Positions 14,065 through 20,884 of a DNA stretch of 26,681 bases are shown piece after piece. The translations under genes and the position numbers were made by a program. The notes below the pieces were generated by a model. It was not told where the DNA came from, did no database searches, and was given only the letters and a program-made list of their open reading frames with translations. The DNA comes from JBGSLA01 sp041740935 (GTDB taxonomy: Bacteria > Desulfobacterota > Desulfobaccia > Desulfobaccales > 0-14-0-80-60-11), in NCBI GenBank assembly GCA_041740935.1, contig JBGSLA010000068.1:1-26681 (forward strand). Direction: 5' to 3'. How positions within the stretch are numbered: the stretch's first letter is position 1; every line of letters begins with the position of its first letter.

Positions 14065-16043
14065 GTGCGCCAATCCTGGCCGATGTCGCCCCGCAGGCGG
14101 TAGCGCTCCATGAGCTTGACGCAGGGGCACACCCGGGGGGCCGCGGCCATCTCCGGCAGCAGCCCCAGCACCAGATCCGCAAAAGCCCCCTCAACTTTCT
14201 GAACCAGGGCCACTTCCTCGGGCGCGGCCAGGCCCTCAAAGAGCACCCCCGGCTGAAAAGGGCGGTCCTTAAGGCCTTCGGCGTAATTCACCACATAGCA
14301 CAGGGCCGCATAGCACAGTTCCAATTCCCGGGCCAGAAAAACCTCGGGCGCCAGGGTCATGCCCACCAGGTCCCCCCCCAGGGTCCTGAATTTGCGGATT
14401 TCCACCGGGGTTTCCAGCCGGGGGCCGCTGGTGGCCACATACACCCCCTGGGGGTGCCAGGGGAAGGGCGCCCTTTTTAGCCCCCTGATCACGGCCCGGC
14501 GCAGCTCCGGACAAAACACCGGATTCTGCCGGATAAAACCCAGCCCTTTCTTGGGGAAAAAGGTGTAGGGCTCACCCCGGGTTTCATCCAGGATGTCATC
14601 CGGGGCCACCAGGTGACCCGGACCCATGGCCTCGTTGATGGCCCCCGGCGCGCACCAGGCCAGGATTTTCTCCACCCCCGAATTTTTCAGGGCATACAAA
14701 TTGGCCCGGTCATTGACATAGGCCGCGGACACGGCGTAGCGGTCCTCCCCGTGGCGGGACAGCACCGCGAAAACCAGGCCCTGGTGCTCAAATAGATGCA
14801 CCGGATTGCTGTGGCCGAACGGGGTGAGGTGCGCCTCCCCCCCCAAATACGCCACACCCTTTTCCAAAAAATCCCGATGCGCCCCCACCCGGGCGATGAC
14901 GGCCAGGCGGGGCGCTTTTTCGTGGGGAGAGGGCCGCGGGACCTCAGGTCCCCCGCCCGCCCTCCACACCCCCCGCCCCCGCTCCATTTCGGCCATTCGG
15001 TAAAGGTGATCCCGTCGGTGCGCCTCATAGCCAGCGGCGGTGATGAGGTGTTTGATTTCGGCTTCGGAGAGACGGAAACTGACTCCGGCCGCGGCCACCA
15101 CGTTTTCTTCGATCATGGTGGAGCCGAAGTCGTTGGCCCCGAAGGACAGGGCCACCTGGGCGATTTTGCCCCCCTGGGTGACCCAGGAAACCTGGATATT
15201 CTCGATGTTGTCCAGAACCAGGCGGGAGACGGCCAGGGTCTTGAGATATTCCCAGGAGCCTGCGGCTTCTCCCCCCAGCGCGGTGTTGTCCGGCTGAAAG
15301 CTCCAGGGAATGAACGCGGTGAAGCCCCCGGTGTCATCCTGCAAATCCCGAATGCGAAAGAGATGCTCAGTGCGCTCCTCCCTGGTTTCCAGGTGCCCGA
15401 ACATCATGGTGGCGGTGGTTTTAAGACCCAGGCCATGGGCCGCGGCCATGACCTCCAGCCATTCCGCGGCGCTGCACTTATTAGGGGAAAGAGCCTGGCG
15501 CACCCGATCCACCAAAATCTCGGCGCCGCCGCCGGGGATGGAGCCCAGGCCGGCCGCGATGAGGCGCGTCAGCACCTGCTCAATGTCAAGCCCGCTTTGC
15601 CGCGCCCAATAGACGATTTCCGGAGGAGAAAAGCCATGCACGTGCAGGCCGCAGCCCCGGATATGGCGCACCAGGTCCTCGTAATAGCTTAAAGGCAGGT
15701 CGGGATTGAGGCCCCCCTGGAGCAGGACCCCGGTGCCCCCCAATTCCCGGGTTTCCCTGATTTTCCGGTCCAGGGCGGCGGCGTCCAGCTCATACCCTTC
15801 AGGAGACCCGGGAGGCCGGAAGAAGGCGCAAAACCGGCAGCCGGAGACGCAGACATTGGTGTAATTGATGTTGCGGTCCACCACATAGGTGACCAAGGGG
15901 TCAGGGTGCAGGCGCCAGCGGCTCCGGTCGGCCCAGCGTCCCAGGGTGAGCAAATCCAGGTCCCACAGGGACAGGGCTTCCTGTCGGGAAAGACGCTCCC
16001 CGGCGGTGACCTTCTCTTCCAGGTGGGCCGCGGTGGTTTTCAT
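14052..16043 (-). CDS. mqnC: MqnC radical SAM enzyme fused to an MTAP/MTIP-like nucleoside phosphorylase domain
   Basis: This 663-residue protein joins two enzymes. Residues 1-355 are cyclic dehypoxanthine futalosine synthase (MqnC): RNINYTNVCVSGCRFCAFFRPPG gives Cys65, Cys69 and Cys72, followed by GTGVLLQGGLNPDLP and SIPGGGAEIL. After a linker (356-376), residues 377-640 resemble methylthioadenosine/methylthioinosine phosphorylase: TPFGHSNP, LSRHGEDR (Arg430, His431), YVNDRANLYALK, SGPRLETPVEI, VGMTLAPEVFLAREL and LCYVVNYAEGL. Asn586 sits where 6-oxopurine phosphorylases have Asn and MTAP has Asp. The usual GG(S/T)G phosphate loop near the domain start reads IARVG instead. With mqnB missing from this locus, the domain may remove hypoxanthine from futalosine and feed MqnC. 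A GTG at Val359 could allow separate translation of the domain. It overlaps mqnE by four bases (ATGA). Confidence 0.92.
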   Translation of the reverse strand: MKTTAAHLEEKVTAGERLSRQEALSLWDLDLLTLGRWADRSRWRLHPDPLVTYVVDRNINYTNVCVSGCRFCAFFRPPGSPEGYELDAAALDRKIRETRELGGTGVLLQGGLNPDLPLSYYEDLVRHIRGCGLHVHGFSPPEIVYWARQSGLDIEQVLTRLIAAGLGSIPGGGAEILVDRVRQALSPNKCSAAEWLEVMAAAHGLGLKTTATMMFGHLETREERTEHLFRIRDLQDDTGGFTAFIPWSFQPDNTALGGEAAGSWEYLKTLAVSRLVLDNIENIQVSWVTQGGKIAQVALSFGANDFGSTMIEENVVAAAGVSFRLSEAEIKHLITAAGYEAHRRDHLYRMAEMERGRGVWRAGGGPEVPRPSPHEKAPRLAVIARVGAHRDFLEKGVAYLGGEAHLTPFGHSNPVHLFEHQGLVFAVLSRHGEDRYAVSAAYVNDRANLYALKNSGVEKILAWCAPGAINEAMGPGHLVAPDDILDETRGEPYTFFPKKGLGFIRQNPVFCPELRRAVIRGLKRAPFPWHPQGVYVATSGPRLETPVEIRKFRTLGGDLVGMTLAPEVFLARELELCYAALCYVVNYAEGLKDRPFQPGVLFEGLAAPEEVALVQKVEGAFADLVLGLLPEMAAAPRVCPCVKLMERYRLRGDIGQDWRTWFK
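15890..15903. promoter_or_regulatory. Third TGACC-N4-GGTCA palindrome, inside mqnC
   Basis: An exact match to the palindrome found before tetR and before mqnE lies about 140 bp inside the mqnC coding region. It may be an auxiliary operator or a chance match; only ten positions are fixed. Confidence 0.3.
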
Positions 16044-17131
16044 GAGCCAATGACGTTGTAGAGGGTATCCCGCTCCACCGGTTCGCAGCCCGCTTCCCGA
16101 ATGAGATGCAGGAGTTGGGCCCGGGTGAGGCCCTGGGGGGTTTGGGCCCCGGCCATGTGGGTGATCCTTTCCTCGATGACCGTGCCGTCGATGTCGTCGG
16201 CCCCGAAGGCCAGGGACAGTTGGGCCATTTTCACGCCGATCATGATCCAGAAAGCCTTGATATGGGGAAAATTGTCCAGCAGCAGGCGGGCCACCGCCAG
16301 GTTCTTCAGGTCATCCACGCCGGTGGTCTCGGGAAGATCGGGCAAATGGGTATTTTTCGGATGGAAAGCCAGGGGTATATAGGTCAAAAATCCCCCGGTG
16401 TCGTCCTGGGCCTCCCTGAGCCTGATAAGATGATCGACCCGTTCCGCGGCAGTTTCCTGGTGCCCGTAAAGCATGGTGGCGTTGGTCCTGATGTCCAGGC
16501 GGTGGGCGGTTTTGGCCACCGCCAGCCAGCCTTCCGCCGAAAGTTTGGTGGGGCAGAGGCTGCCGCGAATCCGGGGGCTGAAGACCTCGGCGCCACCGCC
16601 GGGCAGCGACCCCAGGCCGGCCTCCTTCAGGGCCGTGAGGGTGTCGGCCACGGACAGACCGGCAATGTCGGCCAGATGGGCGATTTCCACCGCGGTGAAG
16701 GCCTGGAGGTGCACTTCGGGCCGCATGGCCTTGATCCCCCGGAGCATGTCCAGGTAATAGGAAAAGGGCAACTCCGGATGGAGCCCGCCCACGATGTGAA
16801 TTTCGGTGATGGGCTCGTTCAACCGCTCCCGCACCCGGGCGAATATTTCGTCCAGGGTCATGGTATAGGCCTGGGGATGGCCGCCGGTTTTCCCGAAGGC
16901 GCAGAAGCGGCAGCCGTTGATGCAGACGTTGGAGTAGTTCAGGTGCTGGTTGTAAATGTAATAGGCCCGGCGGCCGTGGAGGCGCTCCCGCACCAGGTTG
17001 GCCAAAAACCCCACCCCCAAGAGGTCCCGGCTGCGGTACAGGGTTACGCCGTCTTCGCCGCTGAGCCGTTCCCGGGCCTTGACCTTGTCGTACAGGCTGA
17101 TCAGCTGAAGATCTTGAAAAAAGGGCTTCAT
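16040..17131 (-). CDS. mqnE: Aminodeoxyfutalosine synthase MqnE
   Basis: This 363-residue radical SAM enzyme should couple the MqnA product with SAM to make aminodeoxyfutalosine. YNQHLNYSNVCINGCRFCAFGK gives Cys70, Cys74 and Cys77. EIHIVGGLHPELPFSYYLDML and SLPGGGAEVFSPRIR are the MqnE-type versions of motifs that differ in MqnC. MqnC has LLQGGLNPDLP where this protein has HIVGGLHPELP. The C-terminus (GADDIDGTVIEERITHMAGAQTPQGLT) is also characteristic. It is the first biosynthetic gene after tetR, follows it by 66 bp, and has a palindromic operator 18-31 bp before its ATG. It overlaps mqnC by four bases. Confidence 0.95.
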   Translation of the reverse strand: MKPFFQDLQLISLYDKVKARERLSGEDGVTLYRSRDLLGVGFLANLVRERLHGRRAYYIYNQHLNYSNVCINGCRFCAFGKTGGHPQAYTMTLDEIFARVRERLNEPITEIHIVGGLHPELPFSYYLDMLRGIKAMRPEVHLQAFTAVEIAHLADIAGLSVADTLTALKEAGLGSLPGGGAEVFSPRIRGSLCPTKLSAEGWLAVAKTAHRLDIRTNATMLYGHQETAAERVDHLIRLREAQDDTGGFLTYIPLAFHPKNTHLPDLPETTGVDDLKNLAVARLLLDNFPHIKAFWIMIGVKMAQLSLAFGADDIDGTVIEERITHMAGAQTPQGLTRAQLLHLIREAGCEPVERDTLYNVIGS

Positions 17132-17148
17132 AGGACCATTTCCCCATG

Positions 17149-17162
17149 TGACCGGATGGTCA
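17149..17162. promoter_or_regulatory. Probable TetR operator upstream of mqnE
   Basis: TGACC-GGAT-GGTCA is a perfect 5+5 palindrome with a 4-base centre. It shares 12 identical bases outside the centre (ATGTGACC...GGTCAT and neighbouring CC) with the palindrome before tetR. Its place just before the first mqn gene fits repression of the operon by the adjacent TetR protein. Confidence 0.65.
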
Positions 17163-17197
17163 TTTCTAGGTGAAAAATTTTTAGGGGTTTGTTCTTC

Positions 17198-17842
17198 TCA
17201 GGCCGCCAGACCGGCCTTGAGAAGGTTAACCAGCTCCCCTACCCTTCTGTGCCTTTCCGCCGGCAGGGCCTGGTCGAGGCCCAGGGTGACGTCCAGGGAG
17301 GGCACCGCCACCGCCTGGAGATAACGGTCCAGCAGGGCGTCCAACAGAAAAATCACCGCGCCCGGGGGCAGGTCGGCCCGCAATTCGCCCCGGGCCTGGC
17401 CCTGGCGCACCAGGGAGCCCAGGTAGTCGGCCGCAAACCGGCGCACCGCCCGCAGGAGCTCCTGGCGCCGGGGCGCATGTTCATCAAACAAAATCTTGAG
17501 ATAGAGACCGTACACTTTGGGGTGCCGGTGGATGAAGTCCACCCCGGCCAAAAGCGATTTTTCCAGGCGCACGAAAAAATCCTCCTCCCGGGTTTCCTCT
17601 TTGACGGTGACCAGGGTGCGACGCACCATGCCGATGGCAAAATCGAAAATATAAAGGAATATCGACTTCTTATCTTTGAAGTATTGGTAGATCGAGCCCT
17701 TGGCGATGCCGGAGGCGCTCACCATGGTGTTGACGCTGGCCTGCTGGTAGCCCTTGTCGGCAAATTCCCCCAGGGCCGCGGCCAGGACCCGGGCTTGCTT
17801 GTCCGGCGACAGGTTCAGGAAGGTATGGCGCACGGTTTCCAT
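17198..17842 (-). CDS. TetR-family transcriptional regulator
   Basis: This is a 214-residue regulator. The N-terminal DNA-binding domain is clear: RVLAAALGEFADKGYQQASVNTMVSASGIAKGSIYQYFKDKKSIF (about 18-62), with the helix-turn-helix at about 35-54. The C-terminal ligand domain is divergent and carries no obvious ligand signature. It lies directly upstream of mqnE on the same strand. Identical palindromes occur before both genes, so autoregulation and control of menaquinone synthesis are likely. The ligand could be a quinone, a precursor or a lipid signal; the sequence does not say. The start is fixed by the promoter just upstream. Confidence 0.93.
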   Translation of the reverse strand: METVRHTFLNLSPDKQARVLAAALGEFADKGYQQASVNTMVSASGIAKGSIYQYFKDKKSIFLYIFDFAIGMVRRTLVTVKEETREEDFFVRLEKSLLAGVDFIHRHPKVYGLYLKILFDEHAPRRQELLRAVRRFAADYLGSLVRQGQARGELRADLPPGAVIFLLDALLDRYLQAVAVPSLDVTLGLDQALPAERHRRVGELVNLLKAGLAA

Positions 17843-17843
17843 G

Positions 17844-17857
17844 TGACCACTCGGTCA
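17844..17857. promoter_or_regulatory. Probable TetR autoregulatory operator
   Basis: TGACC-ACTC-GGTCA lies 2 bp before the tetR ATG and overlaps the -10 box of the tetR promoter. Binding here should block RNA polymerase. Confidence 0.65.
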
Positions 17858-17882
17858 TACCACCTTTGGGCGATTTCGTCAA
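17854..17882 (-). promoter_or_regulatory. Sigma-70-type promoter of tetR (near-leaderless)
   Basis: On the minus strand TTGACG (17882-17877) and TATGAC (17859-17854) are separated by 17 bases. Transcription would begin near 17847, only about five bases before the ATG at 17842. The mRNA would thus be almost leaderless. The -10 box is inside the operator. Confidence 0.55.
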
Positions 17883-17972
17883 TGCTGAGTTGGGAGATTA
17901 AGAGGATTACGCTTTCACCATATTTAGGGTATAGTCATGGCCACTTCCAGGTTCCCGGAAAAAGCCGTTCGG

Positions 17973-18040
17973 TCATCCTGAGCAAGGCGAAGGATATCGT
18001 CTTTTCAAAAGCTTGAGATCCTTCACCGCGTTCAGAATGA
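17973..18040. repeat. 68-bp imperfect inverted repeat
   Basis: The left arm TCATCCTGAGCAAGGCGAAGG and the right arm CCTTCACCGCGTTCAGAATGA are imperfect complements. This resembles the dispersed palindromic element with TCATTCTGAGC...GAAGGATC arms that recurs in many bacterial genomes. It lies 36 bp before the glycosyltransferase start. Confidence 0.6.
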
Positions 18041-18076
18041 TAAAATTAAACACTTTTGCAAGAGCCTCAAAATTTT

Positions 18077-19213
18077 ATGCCCCCAGCCCGGAAACATATC
18101 GCCCTGGTGATGGTCAACCTGAGGCCCGGCATTGACGGCGGCGCCACCGCCATGCTGGAATTGATGCATCATGTCAAGCGGCTGGGATACCGAGCGTCGA
18201 TTTTCAATTTTCTCACCGGGGACCCTGAGCATCGGAGGCTGATGGCCCAAAGGATGACCTCCCGGGGCGCCGGGCCGGTTAGCGGCGATGACGAGGTCTA
18301 TCATTACCGGGAGGGCGACATTGATTGCCAGGTGCGGTTTTTGCCGGAGACCATTGATGATCTAAGAAAAAACAAGGCCCCCATCGTCAAGACCCTGAGC
18401 GCCTTCCTGAGCCGCGCGCCCCTGGATTATGTCCTCACTTCGGACCGAATCTCCGTGCTGGCGGCCCATCTGTTGGCCAAACCCGGCTGTCATTTTTTCC
18501 ATTCCCTGGGCAACATTCATCGGGTACAGGGTATGCACCCGGCCTACCTGAACAGCATCCGCCAGAGAGACTGCGCCGCGGTCAGCCGTTTTTTGGCGGA
18601 CCAGGCCCGGGACCTGCTGGGGGTCCAGGCCGCGGTGCTGCACCCGGGGATCGATTTTTCATCCTACGTGGCCCCCCGGCCTGCCCCGGTGGAGGCCATC
18701 GGCTTTTATGCGAGCGGGCACCAAAACTATAAAGGCGATGAACTAGTAGCCGCGCTCATTGAACAATTGCCTGAAAAGAAATTTGTCATTGTGGGCCGGG
18801 CCTTTAAACATCATTTTGAGAAACTGCCGGACAATGTAACGTTTTTGGGCTTTCAGTCCGACATGAGAAACTTTTACCGCCAGATAAAAGTAATGCTGGT
18901 GCCCTCCTTGGTCCCCGAAGGGTTTCCCCGGACCATTCTTGAAGCCGCGGCCAATGGGATTCCAACCATCGCTAATAATGTGGGGGGCATATCCGAAGCC
19001 CTGGCTGACGGCGGTATATTAATCGATATGGACGCCGCCCCCAGACCCGATATTGCACGTCTGGCCGAACGTTACAGCGCCGCGATTCGCCGACTTTTTG
19101 AACATATCGCTCAATATGAAACCCTCAGCCGCCAAGCCCTGCATCGCGCCCGGAACTATGGCCGGGAATTGGAAGACGACCTGCGCCGGTTTTTTAAGCA
19201 TCACCTCCCCTGA
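18077..19213 (+). CDS. GT4-type glycosyltransferase
   Basis: This 378-residue protein reads as a GT-B glycosyltransferase. The N-terminal acceptor domain begins IALVMVNLRPGIDGGATAMLELMHHVKRLGY, the usual glycine-rich loop. The C-terminal donor domain has KKFVIVGRAF, VTFLGF and the GT4 signature VPSLVPEGFPRTILEAAANGIPTIANNVGGISEAL, with the conserved E-x7-E pattern around EGFPRTILEA. It probably uses a nucleotide sugar to build surface polysaccharide or a glycolipid; donor and acceptor are unknown. The ATG at 18077 is chosen over an in-frame TTG at 18056; neither has a strong ribosome-binding site. It is a single gene between the mqn region and the RiPP cassette, with no visible functional tie to either. 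Confidence 0.85.
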   Translation: MPPARKHIALVMVNLRPGIDGGATAMLELMHHVKRLGYRASIFNFLTGDPEHRRLMAQRMTSRGAGPVSGDDEVYHYREGDIDCQVRFLPETIDDLRKNKAPIVKTLSAFLSRAPLDYVLTSDRISVLAAHLLAKPGCHFFHSLGNIHRVQGMHPAYLNSIRQRDCAAVSRFLADQARDLLGVQAAVLHPGIDFSSYVAPRPAPVEAIGFYASGHQNYKGDELVAALIEQLPEKKFVIVGRAFKHHFEKLPDNVTFLGFQSDMRNFYRQIKVMLVPSLVPEGFPRTILEAAANGIPTIANNVGGISEALADGGILIDMDAAPRPDIARLAERYSAAIRRLFEHIAQYETLSRQALHRARNYGRELEDDLRRFFKHHLP

Positions 19214-19251
19214 TTGCCGATCTCCCCGCCTATTTCCTGAAGTCGGCACTT

Positions 19252-19279
19252 AAGTTAAAAAATCACTTTTTTGAAACTT
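19252..19279. promoter_or_regulatory. AT-rich inverted repeat upstream of sigma-54 promoter
   Basis: AAGTT-AAAAAA and TTTTTT-(GA)-AACTT flank a 4-base centre. It lies about 86-113 bp before the -24 element, a usual distance for a sigma-54 activator site. It could also be the end of the glycosyltransferase transcript. Confidence 0.3.
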
Positions 19280-19364
19280 CATGTCTCATTTTCTAAACAA
19301 AATTTTCAACGGCGCCCAGCGTCTGCCTGATTAATTATGTATATTTATCAAATACTTAAACACA

Positions 19365-19380
19365 TGGCATTGTATTTGCT
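19365..19380 (+). promoter_or_regulatory. Sigma-54 (RpoN) promoter of the RiPP cassette
   Basis: TGGCATTGTATTTGCT matches the -24/-12 consensus TGGCACG-N4-TTGCW at all but two positions and has the required GG-N10-GC spacing. Transcription would start near 19392, about 97 bases before the PqqD-like gene. Expression would then need an enhancer-binding activator. Confidence 0.65.
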
Positions 19381-19488
19381 AAACTTATGGTAGGGTCGTT
19401 CACCTTTGTGGCGGTTTGTTGGTCTTCGCCTGCACCCAGGCAAAACCGCTGCAACTATGCTGAACCCTTATTAAAGGAGAGATTCCTG

Positions 19489-19770
19489 ATGACCGCAGAC
19501 AGACCCCTGGCCAATCCCCTGGTGGTATTAAGGGAGGAGTTCGACGACTGGGCCATCCTGTTCGATCCGGACACGGGCCACGCCTTCGGCCTCAATCCGG
19601 TGGGGGTGTTCGTCTGGCAGCGCCTGGACGGTCGGCACTCCATTGATGACATCCTCACGGAACTCCAGGACTCCTGTCAGGAGGTTCCCGGCGAGGCCGG
19701 CGACCATGTCCGGGCTTTCATCGATCATCTGCTGAAAAACGGCCTGGCCGGATACGAATATCAGATCTAG
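19489..19770 (+). CDS. PqqD-like RiPP recognition protein (ScmD/GeoRSP-type)
   Basis: This is a 93-residue protein. The pattern NPLVVLREEFDDWAILFDPDTGHAFGLNPVGVFVWQRLDGRHSIDDILTEL followed by a helical C-terminus is that of PqqD-like RiPP recognition elements, which bind the leader peptide and present it to a radical SAM enzyme. ATG 19489 has AAAGGAG eight bases upstream; the longer open frame to 19387 is not supported. It is the first gene of the cassette behind the sigma-54 promoter. The next gene begins one base after its stop. Similar proteins are named ScmD in SynChlorMet cassettes and PqqD_GeoRSP in GeoRSP cassettes; which subfamily fits best needs an HMM search. Confidence 0.85.
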   Translation: MTADRPLANPLVVLREEFDDWAILFDPDTGHAFGLNPVGVFVWQRLDGRHSIDDILTELQDSCQEVPGEAGDHVRAFIDHLLKNGLAGYEYQI

Positions 19771-19771
19771 C

Positions 19772-20884
19772 GTGGTTGCTATGCGGTTGATGCGCTCCCC
19801 CGCCAGTCTGGATGTGGCCATTACCGGCAGGTGCAATCTGCGCTGCCTGTATTGCGCGCACTTCAGCAGCGCCCGGGATGTTCCGGAGGACCTGCCCGCG
19901 TCTGAGTGGCTCAGCTTTTTTGAGGAATTGGGCCGCCTGGCCGTGCTGCGGCTGACCCTGGAAGGCGGCGAGCCCTTCTTCCGGCCCGATCTCCCCGAGA
20001 TCATCGAGGGGATCGTCAAAAACCGCCTGCGCTTCAGCATCCTGAGCAACGGCACCCTCATCACCGAGGAGCTGGCCGCTTTTCTGGCCGGCACCCGGCG
20101 CTGCGATTCGGTCCAGGTGTCCATCGACGGCTCCAAACCGGAGACCCATGACAGCTGCCGGGGCCAGGGCACCTTCGCCAGGGCCGTGCGGGGCGTGCAA
20201 AACCTGCAGCGCCACGGAGTTCAGGTGACGGTGCGGGTGACCATCAACCGTACCAATGTGGAGGATTTGCCGGAAGTAACCCGCTTTTTGCTGGAGGATT
20301 TAGAACTCCCCGCTTTTTCCACCAATTCCGCAGATTTCATCGGCCTGTGCCGCTCCCAGGCGGACAAACTCCAACTCAGCGTCTCGGAACGTTCCCGGGC
20401 CATGGAGATCATGTGGGAACTGGAGCACAAATATCCCGGCCGCATCACCGCGCTGGCCGGCCCCCTGTTTGATGTCCAGGAATGGACCAAGATGGCCCAG
20501 GCCCAACGGCAAGGAGGCCCGCCGAGCCACAGCCAGGGGCACCTGGCGGCCTGCGGCGGGGTCTTCAGCAAACTGGCGGTGCGGGCCGACGGCGTCATCG
20601 TGCCCTGCGTCCATCTGAGCCATATCGAATTGGGGCGGGTCAACCGGGATGACTTCGGGGAACTCTGGCGGCAGCACCCGGAACTCCAGCGTCTGCGGGA
20701 GCGGCAGCTCATCCCCTTAAGCGAATTTTCCTTCTGCCGGGATTGTGAATATCAGAATTACTGCGTGGGCGGCTGCCCGGCCGTGTCCTTTACCCGCACC
20801 GGCCAGGAGGATTTACCCAATCCGGATAGTTGCCTGAGACGTTTCCTGGAACAAGGAGGCCACCTGCCCGATGTCCGTGTCTAA
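19772..20884 (+). CDS. Radical SAM/SPASM peptide-modifying enzyme 1 (ScmE-like)
   Basis: This is a protein of about 370 residues. TGRCNLRCLYC gives the cluster-binding Cys21, Cys25 and Cys28, and LEGGEPFFRPD is the usual SAM-binding GGEP. A full seven-Cys SPASM domain follows: Cys261, 279, 322, 325, 331, 335 and 354 (numbered from the GTG at 19772). Such enzymes install thioether, C-C or other crosslinks on ribosomal peptides with two auxiliary Fe-S clusters. The start is uncertain: GTG 19772, ATG 19781 and ATG 19790 all lack a clear ribosome-binding site, which suggests coupling to the PqqD-like gene. It overlaps the next gene by 14 bp. Confidence 0.9.
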   Translation: MVAMRLMRSPASLDVAITGRCNLRCLYCAHFSSARDVPEDLPASEWLSFFEELGRLAVLRLTLEGGEPFFRPDLPEIIEGIVKNRLRFSILSNGTLITEELAAFLAGTRRCDSVQVSIDGSKPETHDSCRGQGTFARAVRGVQNLQRHGVQVTVRVTINRTNVEDLPEVTRFLLEDLELPAFSTNSADFIGLCRSQADKLQLSVSERSRAMEIMWELEHKYPGRITALAGPLFDVQEWTKMAQAQRQGGPPSHSQGHLAACGGVFSKLAVRADGVIVPCVHLSHIELGRVNRDDFGELWRQHPELQRLRERQLIPLSEFSFCRDCEYQNYCVGGCPAVSFTRTGQEDLPNPDSCLRRFLEQGGHLPDVRV

